From assembly GCA_029204225.1 (NCBI GenBank), contig CM055109.1, positions 47,112,184 through 47,176,183 of the forward strand: a stretch of 64,000 nucleotides of DNA, written 5' to 3'. Both the position numbers and the translations under genes were made by a program. The DNA is from Diphasiastrum complanatum. Taxonomy: Eukaryota; Streptophyta; Lycopodiopsida; Lycopodiales; Lycopodiaceae. Below, in pieces: positions 11,137 to 23,027 of the stretch; the first letter of the stretch is position 1; each line of letters starts with the position of its first letter. The notes beneath the pieces are model-generated. The model saw nothing but the letters and a program-made list of their open reading frames with translations, ran no database searches and was not told the DNA's origin.

Positions 11137-11610
11137 GTCTTCTTCTAAAATAGGGAAACCTATGGTAGTAAGTTGATTCAGCAATTGTTTGAATTCATTC
11201 AAGTGATCGTTGATTGAGGTGCCTTCACTCATCTTGAGTGTAAGTACCTTTTTCATCAGAAAGAGACGAGTCGATACATCTGAAGCCTTGTAGATACTTG
11301 TTAGGATATCCCACGCTTCTTTGGACGTGGTGCTATTTGATATGTGAGCAATCTGAGTGTCTTTCAGATTCAAGGATACAATGGCAAGTGCTTTGCCATC
11401 CTTTGCCTTCCATGCTGGGAGAAATTCAGATTCTACCAATCTGGTGGCTATTGAACCGTTTATGTATCCCCATAGCTCCTTCTCGATTAAGATCATCCTC
11501 ATCTTGAATTTTTACATGTGAAAATCATCTCCGTTGAACTTGCTAATCAGATCTCTGAGGCTGAACCTTCCATTAAAATCGAAGAACAAAGATTACACAA
11601 ACAAAATGTG
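11137..11610 (-). pseudogene. Copia gag N-terminal part (minus)
   Basis: On the minus strand, from about 11600, FSLRDLISKFNGDDFHM and then FKMRMILIEKELWGYINGS begin a gag with the DUF4219/UBN2 pattern. It continues with WDILTSIYKASDVSTRLFLM, LTLKMSEGTSINDHLNEF and LLNQLTTIGFPILEED. A stop lies just after the initial FHM block. The C-terminal half is displaced by the Gypsy fragment at 10760-11136, beyond which the zinc knuckle resumes. It sits about 70 bp from the primer-binding site, as expected for gag. Confidence 0.85.
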
Positions 11611-11678
11611 AACTAGCTCTGGAAAAACAAGAATGTATTAGGTTCCTATATATCATGGACTCTAGTAAACCAAAAAAC

Positions 11679-11698
11679 ACCTCGTTCTGATACCAATC
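11679..11698 (-). promoter_or_regulatory. Copia primer-binding site (minus)
   Basis: The minus strand reads TGGTATCAGAACGAGGT, the standard Ty1/copia site pairing with initiator methionine tRNA, three bases from the LTR end at 11699. It fixes the orientation of the element and the inner LTR boundary. Confidence 0.85.
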
Positions 11699-12098
11699 TG
11701 TTGACTTGGATGTTGATGCCAACTGATAAAATAAATTCCTATTAAAGGATCTCGGATTACTTGGAGAACGGATATTAAAGAGCTGCTTCTGATGAGAGTA
11801 TCAGTGTAGTGTCTTAGACAACCGTTCAGATACTATTACGAAAACTATTAGGCATCTAAGACAGCCATGCAATTCATTGATCTTGATGTTATGATATAAA
11901 GGAATGTAATTACAATTAGGCATCAAGGACAACCATACATTTCCTTGTCTGTGACATTGCGGAAGAAGAGTGAGAGTTACTTAACATTCAACATAAATGT
12001 AAGGAAATAGAACAATAACAAATCTGTATATCAGTGTTGTAAAAACAACGATCAGACCACAAAACAATAGTGCTGATAAGTGCATGATCCTACTAACA
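11699..12098 (-). repeat. 5' LTR of the minus-strand Copia element
   Basis: A 400-bp segment beginning TGTTGACTTGG beside the primer-binding site and ending ACTAACA on the plus strand, so TG...CA ends hold in both directions. A shortened copy of its PBS-side end occurs at 8662-8708. The five bases outside the two ends (GATAC on the right, GGTTC on the left) do not match, so no target duplication survives. Confidence 0.75.
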
Positions 12099-12670
12099 GA
12101 TACAAGACAATAGCCATTGCTCTGAATATTTACTCTCTCTCTATGATCACTAACTTTGAGGAGTCAACTATTGAAAGACCAATTTTGGTCGTAGATCTCC
12201 GTATATCTCATGTATCATCTAACGAACCAACTTTTGAAATTTGTATGGCCCTTCAATCACTCATATACATATATAACACCTGGAAGATCTTGTATTATTA
12301 TATCTTTGCATTTACAAGATCGCTTAACAGCTTATTAATTGACTAATTAGAGCAGTTATTATTGAAGCATGAAGACGTAGATAGTCTGTACTTGGAATCG
12401 TGTGTATTTCTGCAGAGTGTCATCTTTTTCGGATTTTATGCGAAGCAGTGTCGCAATTCTGGAAGTGTCTGAAATGGCCTAAAAATTGAGTTAACACAAG
12501 TGTCGTAAAACACTGAGTTGCTCAAGATGGTCCGAAGGTGACAAAGGCGACAGTGTCGAGTTTTTCGCCTATGGAAATTCCTGAGTAAAAATGTAGACTT
12601 TAGCGACAATCAATGCAAGAATGCAGATGGTTGAAAAACAGTTCATTTTCTGCAAACTACTTGAAAGAGT
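12099..12670. other. Non-coding gap
   Basis: AT-rich, with no gene found. The stretch 12420-12640 carries several GTGTCG/AGTGTC strings and may be the untranslated leader of the Gypsy relic that follows, but no primer-binding site is visible. Confidence 0.35.
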
Positions 12671-12689
12671 GATTTACATGAAACGAAAG

Positions 12690-13910
12690 GAGGGCAGTTA
12701 GGATGAGTAGGAGTAAGATTAAACTCCAATAGGTTCAACTAACAAGTTGGACGTATGGTTGGAAACCTTGGAAAGCATAACAAGTGGGCTATGTTGTGTT
12801 GTTTTTGAAAGGTGCAACTTGCAAGTGGTGGAGCAAGGTTCATAAATATGGAAAATGGTTCTATACTTGGAAGTAGTTTGGAGCTTTGATTAGGAGAGAG
12901 AGTTTATTCTCAAGATAGAGTGACAAGGGCTTGAAAATAAAATAGGACAATGTGACAATAAAAAATATGTTGAATGTATCTTGATATCATTATGCTCATT
13001 CTAGAAATACACATCGGAAGACAAATTTTTGGCTTTGTGAAAGGACCTCGCTTTGTTGTTATGCATGAGGCTAATAGGGCAAAGCCCAAATTTCTCATGA
13101 AACTTGCTTCAATTTATGATGACCAAAGGGGCATTGATAAGCAAGTAATAGTGACTTCAAAATGTTTTAGAAAGGTCATACTAAGAGGAAGTTTTAGCTA
13201 GGTTTCCAATCTAGAATGAAAAAGTTTAATGGGACATGATAGGTTTTGTCCTTGAAAATTGAGCAGAATGTTCAAGAAGGTCGTACTTCTTGTGAAGCCA
13301 AGAAAAAAGTATGTTTTTATTATGGAAAACCAGGTCACCTTAAGCGGAATTGCAAGTCCAAGGAAAAAATTGTGACAAAAGAGAGGTTTGAGATAACCAA
13401 TCCAAAGTTACATATATGATGGTTAGGGCCAAACCAAAACATGAATGTGCAAGAATGTAGACTTTCACATTATGCAACCTATGTTGCTAATGAAATTAGA
13501 TTGATAGTCGTGAATGAAAAAGTTGTAGGTCTTAGTGTCATGATTTTTTTTGATATAGGTCCTTGCATACTTTATCAATGCATATTTGGTTTAAATTCTT
13601 AAGTTGCCTACCATTGACTTGGATTATGAGTATGCAACTAGGTTTGGCAATTGCCAAGGAGGGTTGTGTATAACAAGATAGTGCCTTGAGTGAAAATAGG
13701 CATTTGGGAGTACAAAGATCATTTAAATTTTCATGAATTAGTTTTTGGAAGGTTTGATATGGTGCTAGGGGTGTAGTTGCAACCAGATGCAGTCAAATAT
13801 TGACTTCAAAATGTGCAAGTATATGTTTGAGTGGGATGATATGTAAGTGGAAATCCATATTGGAGAGGGCAATTTTTTGGAATGGCTTATGTTTTTGCCA
13901 TGCATCTATG
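12690..13910 (+). pseudogene. Gypsy gag-protease relic
   Basis: Heavily broken. Near 12805-12890 the plus strand reads FLKGATCKWWSKVHKYGKW, then a W-x-x-F-x-x-x-F pattern, as in Gypsy Retrotrans_gag domains. Near 13307-13360 there is a zinc knuckle, CFYYGKPGHLKRNC, in which the second cysteine of CX2CX4HX4C is tyrosine. Near 13545-13580 the degraded protease site reads MIFFDIGPCI in place of D-S-G-A-S. Frames change several times and stops are frequent. It is an old, inactive copy, unrelated to the Copia element next to it. Confidence 0.65.
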
Positions 13911-14158
13911 ATGCATGAAGAAGAAATTAAGGACAACCCAACATTTTGAACACTTCTCCGGCCAAACCTTTGTAGGTTCTAAATACATATTGTTTGACCT
14001 AATTCCATACACAATAAAACAATGTAATATATAATTCACCTTGACATATTTAATCATATGCCAACATCTTCATAGTGAAGTTTGAATATAATGCTTTCTC
14101 ACTTTAAAATCTATTGTTGAGATATACTTACTCTAATAGTCTATGTAAACTATTATTA
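13911..14158. other. Non-coding flank of the 14164 element
   Basis: AT-rich, with nothing recognisable. It is the left side of the target into which the Copia element at 14164-18256 was inserted. Confidence 0.4.
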
Positions 14159-14163
14159 ATAAG
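14159..14163. repeat. Target-site duplication ATAAG (left)
   Basis: ATAAG directly precedes the LTR start TGTTAAAA. The identical five bases follow the 3' LTR end TTGACA at 18257-18261. Five bases is the normal Ty1/copia duplication. Confidence 0.85.
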
Positions 14164-14604
14164 TGTTAAAATTTAGCATTTTTCACATGGTTTTTGATTA
14201 ATATTAGACATCTATGTGGATCCACACGTGTGAGGACCTGTCCAAACGTGTGAAATGACACTTGTAATATTCAGATCCATTTTGATTAGCTTTCATTTGA
14301 GTCTCATATGACATCTCCTAAATTATAGGAGTTAGGTCCTAGATTGTAGGAATCTAGAAGGTCAACACAAACCACCAATGGATGATGTGGCAAACTTGAT
14401 AGATCTTATCCAAAGTGGATATGGATAAGTACAATGAGTTGTCCCACACGTGCTGGATGTAGCTTAGAGAGAGATTATGGTGATTTTGTACTTGATCCAT
14501 GATGGATCCTTTTTTGAGCTAATGATGAGAAATATTGGTTTGTGGAGCTATCATTGTGTTTTTACTCTCTTAAGCACTTTCTTTGTGGACGAATGCTTTG
14601 TAAA
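14164..14604 (+). repeat. Truncated 5' LTR
   Basis: Matches 17587-18030 nearly base for base up to GAATGCTTTGTAAA, where similarity ends abruptly. It contains the paired palindromes CACACGTGTG and AAACGTGTG about 20 bases apart near 14227-14255. Confidence 0.9.
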
Positions 14605-14624
14605 GAGGTTGTAAAAAGTCTATT

Positions 14625-17582
14625 CTAACATCAAGTGATCAAGAATGTAGAATAGATGGAGTGGGAACTATTCCCTTAAGTCTTGGATCCTCTAAAAGAG
14701 TAGATCTTGATAATGTACTCTATGTTCCTACACTCACTAAGAATTTGTTAAGTGTAGGACAATTGAAGGATGATGGCTTAGATGTCCATTTTAAGCAAGG
14801 TGTTTGCTCCATAATGATGAATAATACTTGCATTGTAAAGGGATTCAAGCAAGGAAGGATTTTTAAGATTGATGCTAATGTTTTTCTTGGAAGTGTGAAC
14901 ATGGTGAAGGAGGAGCTCAATCAAGTGGAGCTTTGGCATAAGAGGTTGGGCCACCCCAACTTCAAATCTATGGAGATGCTATGCACCAAGGATCTTTCCT
15001 TAGGCCTTCCAAAGACACTCTCAAAGTGTGGAAAGAGTTGTGAAGATTGTAGCCTCTCAAAGGCACACAAGCTACCTTTTGATATCTCTTCCACTAGATC
15101 TACAAAAGCATTAGATCTTATTCATAGTGATGTGCACACTTTTTCTCAAGAATCTAATGGAGGTGCATCTATGTATGTATCTTTCATTGATGATTACTCT
15201 AGATACACTTGGATTGAACGTTGGATTCCAAAAATAAAGTGTTTGAAGCTTTTGTTAAGTTCAAAACTCTAGTTGAAAATCAACTTGATGCTAGAATTAA
15301 AGTATTGAGGAGTGATAATGGTGGAGAGTATATCTCCACCAAGATGATAGAGTTTTGTAAATCCAATGGCATTAAGAGAGAACTTACATGTACTTATATT
15401 CCTCAACAAAATGGTATAGCCGAGAGGATGAATAGAACACTATGTGAGTGTGCTAAGGCTTTAAGGATAGATGCATCTCTACCTAAGTCCTTTTGGGGAA
15501 AGGCTATTACTTGTACAACTTATTTGTGTAATAGATTGCCATGTAAGCCCATTGGAGGCATAACATCTTATGAGGCTCTATTTTGTAAGAAGCCGAATCT
15601 TAAAGATCTAAGAATTTTCGGATCTACTTGCTATGTTTTTCAAGCATTAGATACAAGAAAAAAGGATGATCCTACTTCTATTAAAGGGATCTTTGTTGGT
15701 TATGCTGAAAATAGCAAGGGATATAGAGTCTATAATCCAGTCACTAAGAAGATTTTAGTGAGTAGAGATGTTACTTTTGATGAGGGTAACTACTACAAGT
15801 TGAATGAGAAAGCATCTAATCCATCTTATGTCAAGGATCTTGTAAGGTTTGAGGAGGAGCCTACATGTGATCAAGATCTTGAAGATCCATCTCAAGATCC
15901 GAGGACTCCAAGGAGATCTACAAGAAGGAAGGCCGAGCCCTCAAGGCTCACCTATGTTGACAAAGGTGAACAAAGGGAAGATCTACATTCACTTACCTCT
16001 TATACTTTTCTAACTTCTATGTTTGATGAGCCAAGTTGCTTTGTAGAAGCTATGGAGTCACAAGAATGGAGGGATGCCATGCAAAAAGAGTATGATGCTT
16101 TTATGGAGAATCATACATGGAAGCTTGTGGATCTTCCTCAAGGAAGAAAGCCACTTGAGTGCAAATGGATCTATAGATTGAAGTACAATCAAGATGGGAG
16201 CATCAACAAACACAAGGCAAGGCTAGTGGCAAAGGGGTTCTTGCAAACCAAGGGAGTAGCCTTTGATGAAACTTTTGCTCCTGTTGCTAAGCTAGTTTCC
16301 ATAAGGTTGATTATTTCTCTTGCAACTACTTTCAATTGGCCTCTATTTCAACTTGATGTGACATGCTTTTCTCAATGGATATTTGGAAGAGGAGATTTTC
16401 ATGAGGCAACCCGAGGGCTTCATCAAAGAAGATCAAGAGGAGAAAGTGTGTTTGTTGCTAAGAAGCCTTTATGGGCTTAAGCAAGCACCTAGAGCTTGGT
16501 ACTCTAGGTTGAATACTTTCTTGAACTCTATTAAGTTTGTTGTAAGTGCTTATGATCCTTCTTTGTACTTAAGATTTCATGATGGTAAAATCATCATTCT
16601 CATTTTGTATGTTGATGACATTATCCTTAGTGGAAATGATCTCGATGGTATACAAGAAGTGAAAGTAGCATTGTTTAAGGAGTTTAAGATGGTGGATCTT
16701 GGTAATCTTCATTTCATATTAGGAATAGAAGTTTCAAGAGGCAAAGATTTGAGTTTTATTTGTCAATCTAAATATGCTTCTTCTATCTTAGAAAAGTTTG
16801 AAATGAAAGATTGTAAAGGAGCAGAAACTCCTATGGAGCAAAATGTAAAAGTTTCCAATAGTGATGATGAAGCATCCTTTGAAGACCTCACACTATATAG
16901 GAGACTTGTAGGCTCCTTGATCTATCTTACTATAACTAGACTTGATCTAAGTTATAGTGTAGGCAAACTAAGCCAATCTATGCAAAATCCATTGGTTTGT
17001 CATTGGAAAAATGCAAAAAGGGTGTTGAGGTACATCTCGGCCACCAAGAACTTTGGCATTTTATATGATGGATCTAATCTTGCCTTAAGGGCATATTTGA
17101 ATGCTGATTTTGCAGGTGATAAGGTGGATAGGAGGTCCACAAGTGCTTTTGTTACCTTCCTTAGCAATGGCATAGTGTCTTGGCTTTCCAAAAAGCAAGA
17201 TACTATTTCTCTATCTTCAACCGAATTGGAATACAACGCACTAACATCCACAACAAAGGAGATCCTATGGTTGAAGAGGCTTTTGGTGGAATTGCAAGTC
17301 ATGGAGGCCGTTGAGCAGCCAACAATATTTTGTGAAAACCAATCAAGCCAAGCATTAGCAACCAATCCCACATTCCATGCAAGGAGCAAGCACATAGAGA
17401 TTGCTCACCATTTTGTGAGGGAAAAGGTTCAAGCCAAGGAGATCAAGCTACATCATGTGTCTTCTTCAGATTGCCTTGCTGATCTACTCACTAAAGCCTT
17501 GCCAAAGGCTTCATTTATCAAATTAAGATCAGCCTTAGGTGGTGTAGATAGATGTACTATAGTTGTATCATGTAAAAACTGA
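14625..17582 (+). pseudogene. Copia pol: integrase, RT and RNase H
   Basis: Three overlapping frames make one broken pol. The first (to 15272) has NVLYVPTLTKNLLSVGQL, the GAG_pre motif LWHKRLGHPNFKSM and integrase start HSDVHTF. A frameshift near 15216 leads to the second (to 16480) with RSDNGGEYIS, QQNGIAERMNRT (D and E kept), the linker and the RT start. About two bases are missing near 16362. The third frame (to 17582) carries LYGLKQAPRAWYSRL, catalytic ILYVDDIILSGND, and RNase H (NADFAGDKVDRRST, SLSSTELEY, FCENQSSQAL, DCLADLLTKALP). The RNase H block usually reads CDN; here it is CEN (near 17332). Otherwise the catalytic residues are present, so decay is mostly by small indels. Confidence 0.9.
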
Positions 17583-17586
17583 GGAG
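17574..17586 (+). promoter_or_regulatory. Polypurine tract
   Basis: AAAAACTGAGGAG directly before TGTTAG of the 3' LTR. The equivalent tract (TTTTTGAGGAG, minus strand) borders the 3' LTR of the 21386-26883 element, which suggests related families. Confidence 0.75.
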
Positions 17587-18256
17587 TGTTAGAATTTAGC
17601 AATTTTCACATGGTTTTTGATGAATATTAGACATCTATGTTGATCCACACGTGTGAGGACCTGTCCACATGTGTGAAATGACACTTGTAATATTCAAATC
17701 CATTTTGATTAGCTTTCATTTGAGTCTAATATGACATCTCCTAGATTATAGAAGTTAGGTCCTAGATTGTAGGAATCTAGAAGGTCAACACAAATCACCA
17801 ATGGATGATGTGGCAAACTTGATAGATCTTATCCAAAGTGGATATGGATAAGTACAATGAGCTGTCCCAAACGTGCTGGATGTAGCTTAGAGAGAGATTA
17901 TGGTGATTTTGTACTTGATCCATGATGGATCTTTTTTTGAGCTAACGATGAGAAATCTTGGTTTGTGGAGCTATCATTGTGTTTTGACTCTCTTAAGAAC
18001 TTTCTTTGTGGATGAATGCTTTGTAAATGATAAGTAAACTATTTCTCTGTTATTAGGCCGTATAGTAGCTATACTTCACACGTGTGAAGCCGTGGATCAT
18101 CTTTTTTGATTGTTCTTGCTTAGAATCACAAAGATTGTCAAGTAGAAGCTAGATTTGGAAGCTAGTCTTGATATATAGATCAAGATCCCAAGCTACCAAT
18201 CACTCTTTGTGATCATTTGTAGATCAATTTCAGTCCTTAAACTCTGAAATTTGACA
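17587..18256 (+). repeat. 3' LTR (complete)
   Basis: Runs from TGTTAGAATTT to AAATTTGACA, about 670 bp, with imperfect inverted ends. It has CACACGTGTG and CACATGTGTG near 17645-17680 and a third CACACGTGTG near 18078. It ends exactly before the ATAAG duplication. Confidence 0.88.
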
Positions 18257-18261
18257 ATAAG
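18257..18261. repeat. Target-site duplication ATAAG (right)
   Basis: Matches 14159-14163 exactly. Confidence 0.85.
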
Positions 18262-19032
18262 GAGATTATATTCCTTTCAATTATGCTCATGAATATTCTT
18301 CCATCCTTAGCATAATAATATATGCGACCACAAATGATGCGAAAGAATATATGATCATAGATGTATGACTACCACATCTCTCTCTGCTATTGTAGTTGTG
18401 TGTTGTATGATTGCATGGAAGATTCATTTTCAAGATTTCAGTGACATTATTCTACATATTTCCAGCATTTTAGAATACCTAAATACTAGTTTAAAATTAG
18501 AGTACTGCTTTTCCAATAAATTTAGAATTTTTTTCTCATCCTATGTGGCATTTCTTATAGGGTCTCTTTTTTAGTTTGACGATCTAATGTCTACACACAA
18601 AATCGAAAAATTTGACCCCTACAAGAAACACAACATCTATCCTCCACTCCACGTTTTGATCTTTGAACAGACCCAAAAAACCATTTTTTTCCAACTGAAA
18701 CTTAGATCAAAATATTATATCTGATGATCCAATCACGAATCTACCCATAGATTTGAAATCCTTATAGATTTTTCTACACCTAGTGCAAAAAGTCTTATCA
18801 AAATCTACAAAGAGATTAACTCAAAGAAATGGCGTCCTCTCTATTCTTGAACACTTTCACATGTGAGGAAGACATCAAAGACTCAAACAAAATGGCTGAT
18901 CTCAAATTTCCAATGCTACCACTTGTTAGAAGCTTGTCCCTCCAAAACAAGTTTTTTCACCTCAAAACTTACTAATTTTGGACACACATCATGATCAAAC
19001 ACTCATCCTCTTGCACTTGGCTCTAATATTGG
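18262..19032 (-). other. Probable Copia leader (minus), non-coding
   Basis: No coding frame. Because a primer-binding site and LTR on the minus strand follow at 19033, this stretch is probably the untranslated leader of that element, cut by the 14164-18256 insertion. Confidence 0.35.
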
Positions 19033-19700
19033 CTCTAATAACGTGTTAAATAAAGTACAATTAGGACCATAAATGGATTCATTCGATCTACAAAAGTGAT
19101 CGGCTGTATTAATATCAGCAATTCTATCACCAAATGCAAGCTAGAATTGATCCTATCTTTATATGTAAGCAAGCAATCTAAAGCAAAGTGTAAATGATCA
19201 AATAGATTTCACACTTGTAAACCACAACCTGATGTATGGATAGAAACCATAGACCAAAGTACTAACACTAATCAAAGTATTGGATCTAGCAAAATGCATG
19301 CAAATAGAGAGATAGACTAGCTTGATGCAAAATCCTCAAGATCTCTTCAAATTCTTCCTACAAAATGAGTTCCAAATTGGAGTATATACAAAGGCCTAAG
19401 GCTTGGACTAATCTGACCTATTTTGCACATGTGGAACGATACATTCACTTGTCCTTTGGCTCCTCCTAAGGTCTCAGTCAAATCTATGGCCATCCAATCA
19501 AATTGCACCTCTTGACAAACTTCTAACTTGAGAAAATTGACTATTTGCCTTAATGGCACTTGGGATTATGCACAAGCTAACCTATGCCTATGATTCACAC
19601 ATGGGAATAGGCTCCACACATGTGGGATGACATTACGTACATTAATTTGGCCTTAATAAAGCTATATTGTGCATATTTCCTAGGCTATTAGTGTTAAAAT
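19033..19700 (-). repeat. Copia primer-binding site and LTR remnant (minus)
   Basis: CTTGGCTCTAATATTGGCTC and GCTCTAATAACG are a decayed, partly duplicated complement of the methionine-tRNA site TGGTATCAGAGCCAAG. An LTR-like TGTTAAATAAAG starts at 19044. Inside, paired CACACATGGG and CACACATGTGG motifs about 20 bases apart (19588-19630) match the arrangement in the other LTRs of the window. The right end is not resolved; TTAAAATCACA near 19685-19695 is a candidate. Confidence 0.5.
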
Positions 19701-20254
19701 CACATAAAATTGCATGTAGAAAGGGTTAATGCTTGAACTTCTTGGTTAGTTAATTGGGTGATTGTTGGATGCTCGATTGTGGGAAGCTAGGTTATTGTAT
19801 TGAGATTCTTAGAAAGTATGCTTGCATTTGGTGGTTGCTTGAATGTTGGAGGGCTTGTATCTTGCTTTGAGAGAGAGAAGGTGAGATGCTTGTGTCCCAC
19901 CACCTTAATGCTTGTGTGAGGGAGAGGCTTTGATTCAAAGTGTAGATGGGTTTTAGATTGCATTGTGATGCATTTCGTGCTGTTGAATGGATGAGTAACA
20001 TGGCATGCTTGAAATCGCTTGATATGCATTGTGGGAGTGAGTGAGTGAGCGGGCTTAGCAAAGTCACCGCCATCTCTACATGTGCCAATTGGTTGCCTGT
20101 GCCCTACCACTTGTATGAAGTAAAGTTAGGGTTGATAAGTGGTTTTAAAATTTGAATCTTAGGTTTACAGATGTAATAAGAGCCCAAACCCTAAGGTTTA
20201 GATTAGGGTTGAAGCACTATATATCTCCATGTGCTCCTCATTACATTCACTGAA
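19701..20254. other. Non-coding gap
   Basis: No supported gene. Minus-strand frames around 19790-20110 are short and show no domain. Confidence 0.4.
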
Positions 20255-20275
20255 ATATATATATATATATATATA
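20255..20275. repeat. (TA)n microsatellite
   Basis: A run of alternating T and A directly outside a Helitron-like 3' end. Helitrons insert next to a T, so this is a plausible target. Confidence 0.8.
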
Positions 20276-20304
20276 TTAGTTGTGAGTGCCCATCGTTGAT
20301 GGGC
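20276..20304 (-). mobile_element. Helitron-like 3' terminus (first)
   Basis: On the minus strand: hairpin GCCCATC-AAC-GATGGGC (perfect 7-bp stem), eight bases, then CTAA followed by T. This is the Helitron 3' end arrangement (hairpin, short spacer, CTRR, T target). A second copy with the same hairpin and spacing is at 27683-27711. The element body would extend to the right; its 5' TC end was not located. Confidence 0.6.
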
Positions 20305-20600
20305 AATGGCAGCCGATCTAGGCGATGACCAATGATTTGGAGATTGAGTATCTCGATGACGAGTGATGATTTTCTGATGATTTGAAAATTTAGTATGTCC
20401 TCATTGACAGGTGGAAGATGTATGTGTACATGGCAAATTTCCATTTCAATTTGAATAAATAAAAAAATGTCTAGTTTTAGATATTCAACTTCTACTATTT
20501 CCCACAGTCATTGCAAGGATGAGATTGGCAAATATGTTCCTTAATAGAACATGGATGCTAGACAGAGAAAAGAACTTTGGGTAAAACTTTCTATTCATGA

Positions 20601-20654
20601 TTTATGGGTAAAACTTTGGTAATTCAAAATAAATAAGGAAGTCATGTAATAAAT
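20601..20654. repeat. 53-bp dispersed repeat, copy 1
   Basis: From TTTATGGGTAAAACTTTGG to AAGTCATGTAATAAA, matching 27321-27373 with about one difference. Both copies lie within a few hundred bases of a Helitron-like 3' end, but on different sides of it. Confidence 0.8.
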
Positions 20655-20734
20655 CTTAATGTGGGTCTATTCATCAATCATGTTTTTTTAGGTGGACTGA
20701 CTGGAGAAGGGGGGAACATATGGGGTGGGCGGAG

Positions 20735-20810
20735 TGTGGGTGTGCTCCCTAATGGTTAAGAGCAAGTTGTTTGGGCAAGAGGCCGATGGTTTAAGTGCTT
20801 AGGGGAGATG
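20735..20810 (+). mobile_element. Possible tRNA-derived SINE head
   Basis: CTCCCTAATGGTTAAGAGC resembles a polymerase III A box. About 35 bases later GATGGTTTAAGTGCT resembles a B box (GGTTYRANNCC form). The spacing suits a tRNA-derived SINE promoter. No tRNA cloverleaf fits well, and the downstream G-rich tract hides any tail. Confidence 0.35.
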
Positions 20811-20895
20811 AGTGGGTGGGTTTTGCCATGTGACAGAAAAGGGCGAGGGAGTGTTAGAAAAAGATATGCTCCCGTCCTTGAAAATCTTGGGGGGA

Positions 20896-20924
20896 AGGGG
20901 GGGGGGGGGGGGGGGGGGGGGGGG
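20896..20924. repeat. Poly-G tract
   Basis: An almost unbroken run of about 29 G, capable of G-quadruplex formation. Its length may be affected by assembly error. Confidence 0.85.
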
Positions 20925-21114
20925 TTTCTTGATGGGGAATTTTTTTTTGTCTTCTTTTAAAAAAAAGAAAATTTAGTTTATGGGGAGCCAAAGAGCCCCT
21001 TTACTTTTTTTGTTTTATGGAGAGTGGGGGTTCACATTTTTAAGGGGGTTTACGTTCATATTTTTTTATGAGGGCTTTACGTTTTAAAGGGGAGGTGTTT
21101 TACATTTAAGAAAA

Positions 21115-21137
21115 TGTGTGTGTGTGTGTGTGTGTGT
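21115..21137. repeat. (GT)n microsatellite
   Basis: About 11 GT units. Plus-strand frames reading CVCVCV are by-products. Confidence 0.9.
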
Positions 21138-21205
21138 TTTGGGGGTGGGGAGGGCATGGAAGGACCTCCCTCCATCTATGGGTGGTTGGTCAGCCTGTGT
21201 ATGGG

Positions 21206-22218
<1,013 letters not shown>

Positions 22219-22530
22219 CTCCTCAAAAATCTAGCTTGGTAAATCTAACTTTACTCAGGAACAAAGATCAAACTTAACCAATTTGAAGTTCTGAAATCGA
22301 CGTTGATATCCAACCTGGCGCCATGCCAGATCGGGGGTCCCAACGTGGGTGACTTCCCTCCAAGCAAGCTGCTCGACTTACATCAAACTTAACCAACTTG
22401 AAGCTTTGTTACAAACGAGTAACATCCATTCCAAGCAAGTCTTCTGACTTACATCAGATTCAACCAACTCAAAGCTTCGTCACGAGTGTTGGAAGCCAAC
22501 GTGGCGCCACGCCAGACTAGACAACCATAA
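22219..22530 (-). repeat. Short tandem repeats beside the polypurine tract
   Basis: After the tract (CTCCTCAAAAA on the plus strand), units combining CCAAGCAAG, CGACTTACATCA, AACTTAACCAACTTGAAGC and TGGCGCCATGCCAGA recur two to three times with drift. This is non-coding 3' internal sequence. Confidence 0.6.
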
Positions 22531-22547
22531 ACTTAGTAACTTTCACC

Positions 22548-22997
22548 CTAGCAAGCCATCCAATTTAGCCAACATATTAGAGCCCGTTCCCCAAGAGCTT
22601 TGATGAACTTGAGAGCTTTGCACCATCCTAGCACCTCCAAAATTGATCCCTTCCAAATTTCATGTAGATGCTTGACGTTGAGGCTTGCTCCTTCTTCATG
22701 TGCATGCTCCTTCATGAGAAAATAAAGATTTCTTCTTGATTTATTAGGATCAAAAAGATCTAACATCATGTTACCACGATCTAGAGATTTAGACTCATCC
22801 AACTTGGCAAGACTATGCATGCTATAATAACAAAGTAATTGCATCATATCTTCATGCTTGTTTACCATGCTAATCTCAGATCCAATGAGGCTGAATACTT
22901 CATTATGGAGATAAGTGTCTTTAGAAGATGATTCATTTACTCTCATAAAGAGTTTACAATTTGCCTCAATACAAATTTTCAAACTATGAGTGAACAA
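22548..22997 (-). pseudogene. Module III: partial degenerate pol-derived repeat
   Basis: A 149-codon open frame. Its start, CKLFMRVNESSSKDTYLHNE then VFSLIGSEISMV, aligns with CKLLMR and VVSLIEMEIPF of the neighbouring module at 23028-23650, and the DNA also aligns (GATAAGTGTC, CTCATAA, GTTTACAA). The remainder (LDESKSLDRGNMMLDL and onward) is not recognised. It is a third, partial copy of a roughly 690-bp tandem unit. Whether it is translated is unknown; the absence of stops over 149 codons is notable but not proof. Confidence 0.45.
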
Positions 22998-23027
22998 ATC
23001 ACTTTTGCTCTTACATGATTCTAGAGC

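Larger units (their letters stand above)
14164..18256 (+). mobile_element. Copia LTR retrotransposon with internal deletion
   Basis: A bounded element of 4093 bp: TG...CA ends, a direct repeat of the LTR at each end, ATAAG on both sides, and Copia pol between. The 5' LTR keeps only about its first 440 bases, then joins pol directly at about 14605-14625. The inner end of the 5' LTR, the primer-binding site, gag and the front of the protease are missing. The complete 3' LTR is about 670 bp. Pol order is protease remnant, integrase, RT, RNase H, polypurine tract. It cannot be mobile on its own because it lacks the primer-binding site and gag. Confidence 0.9.
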
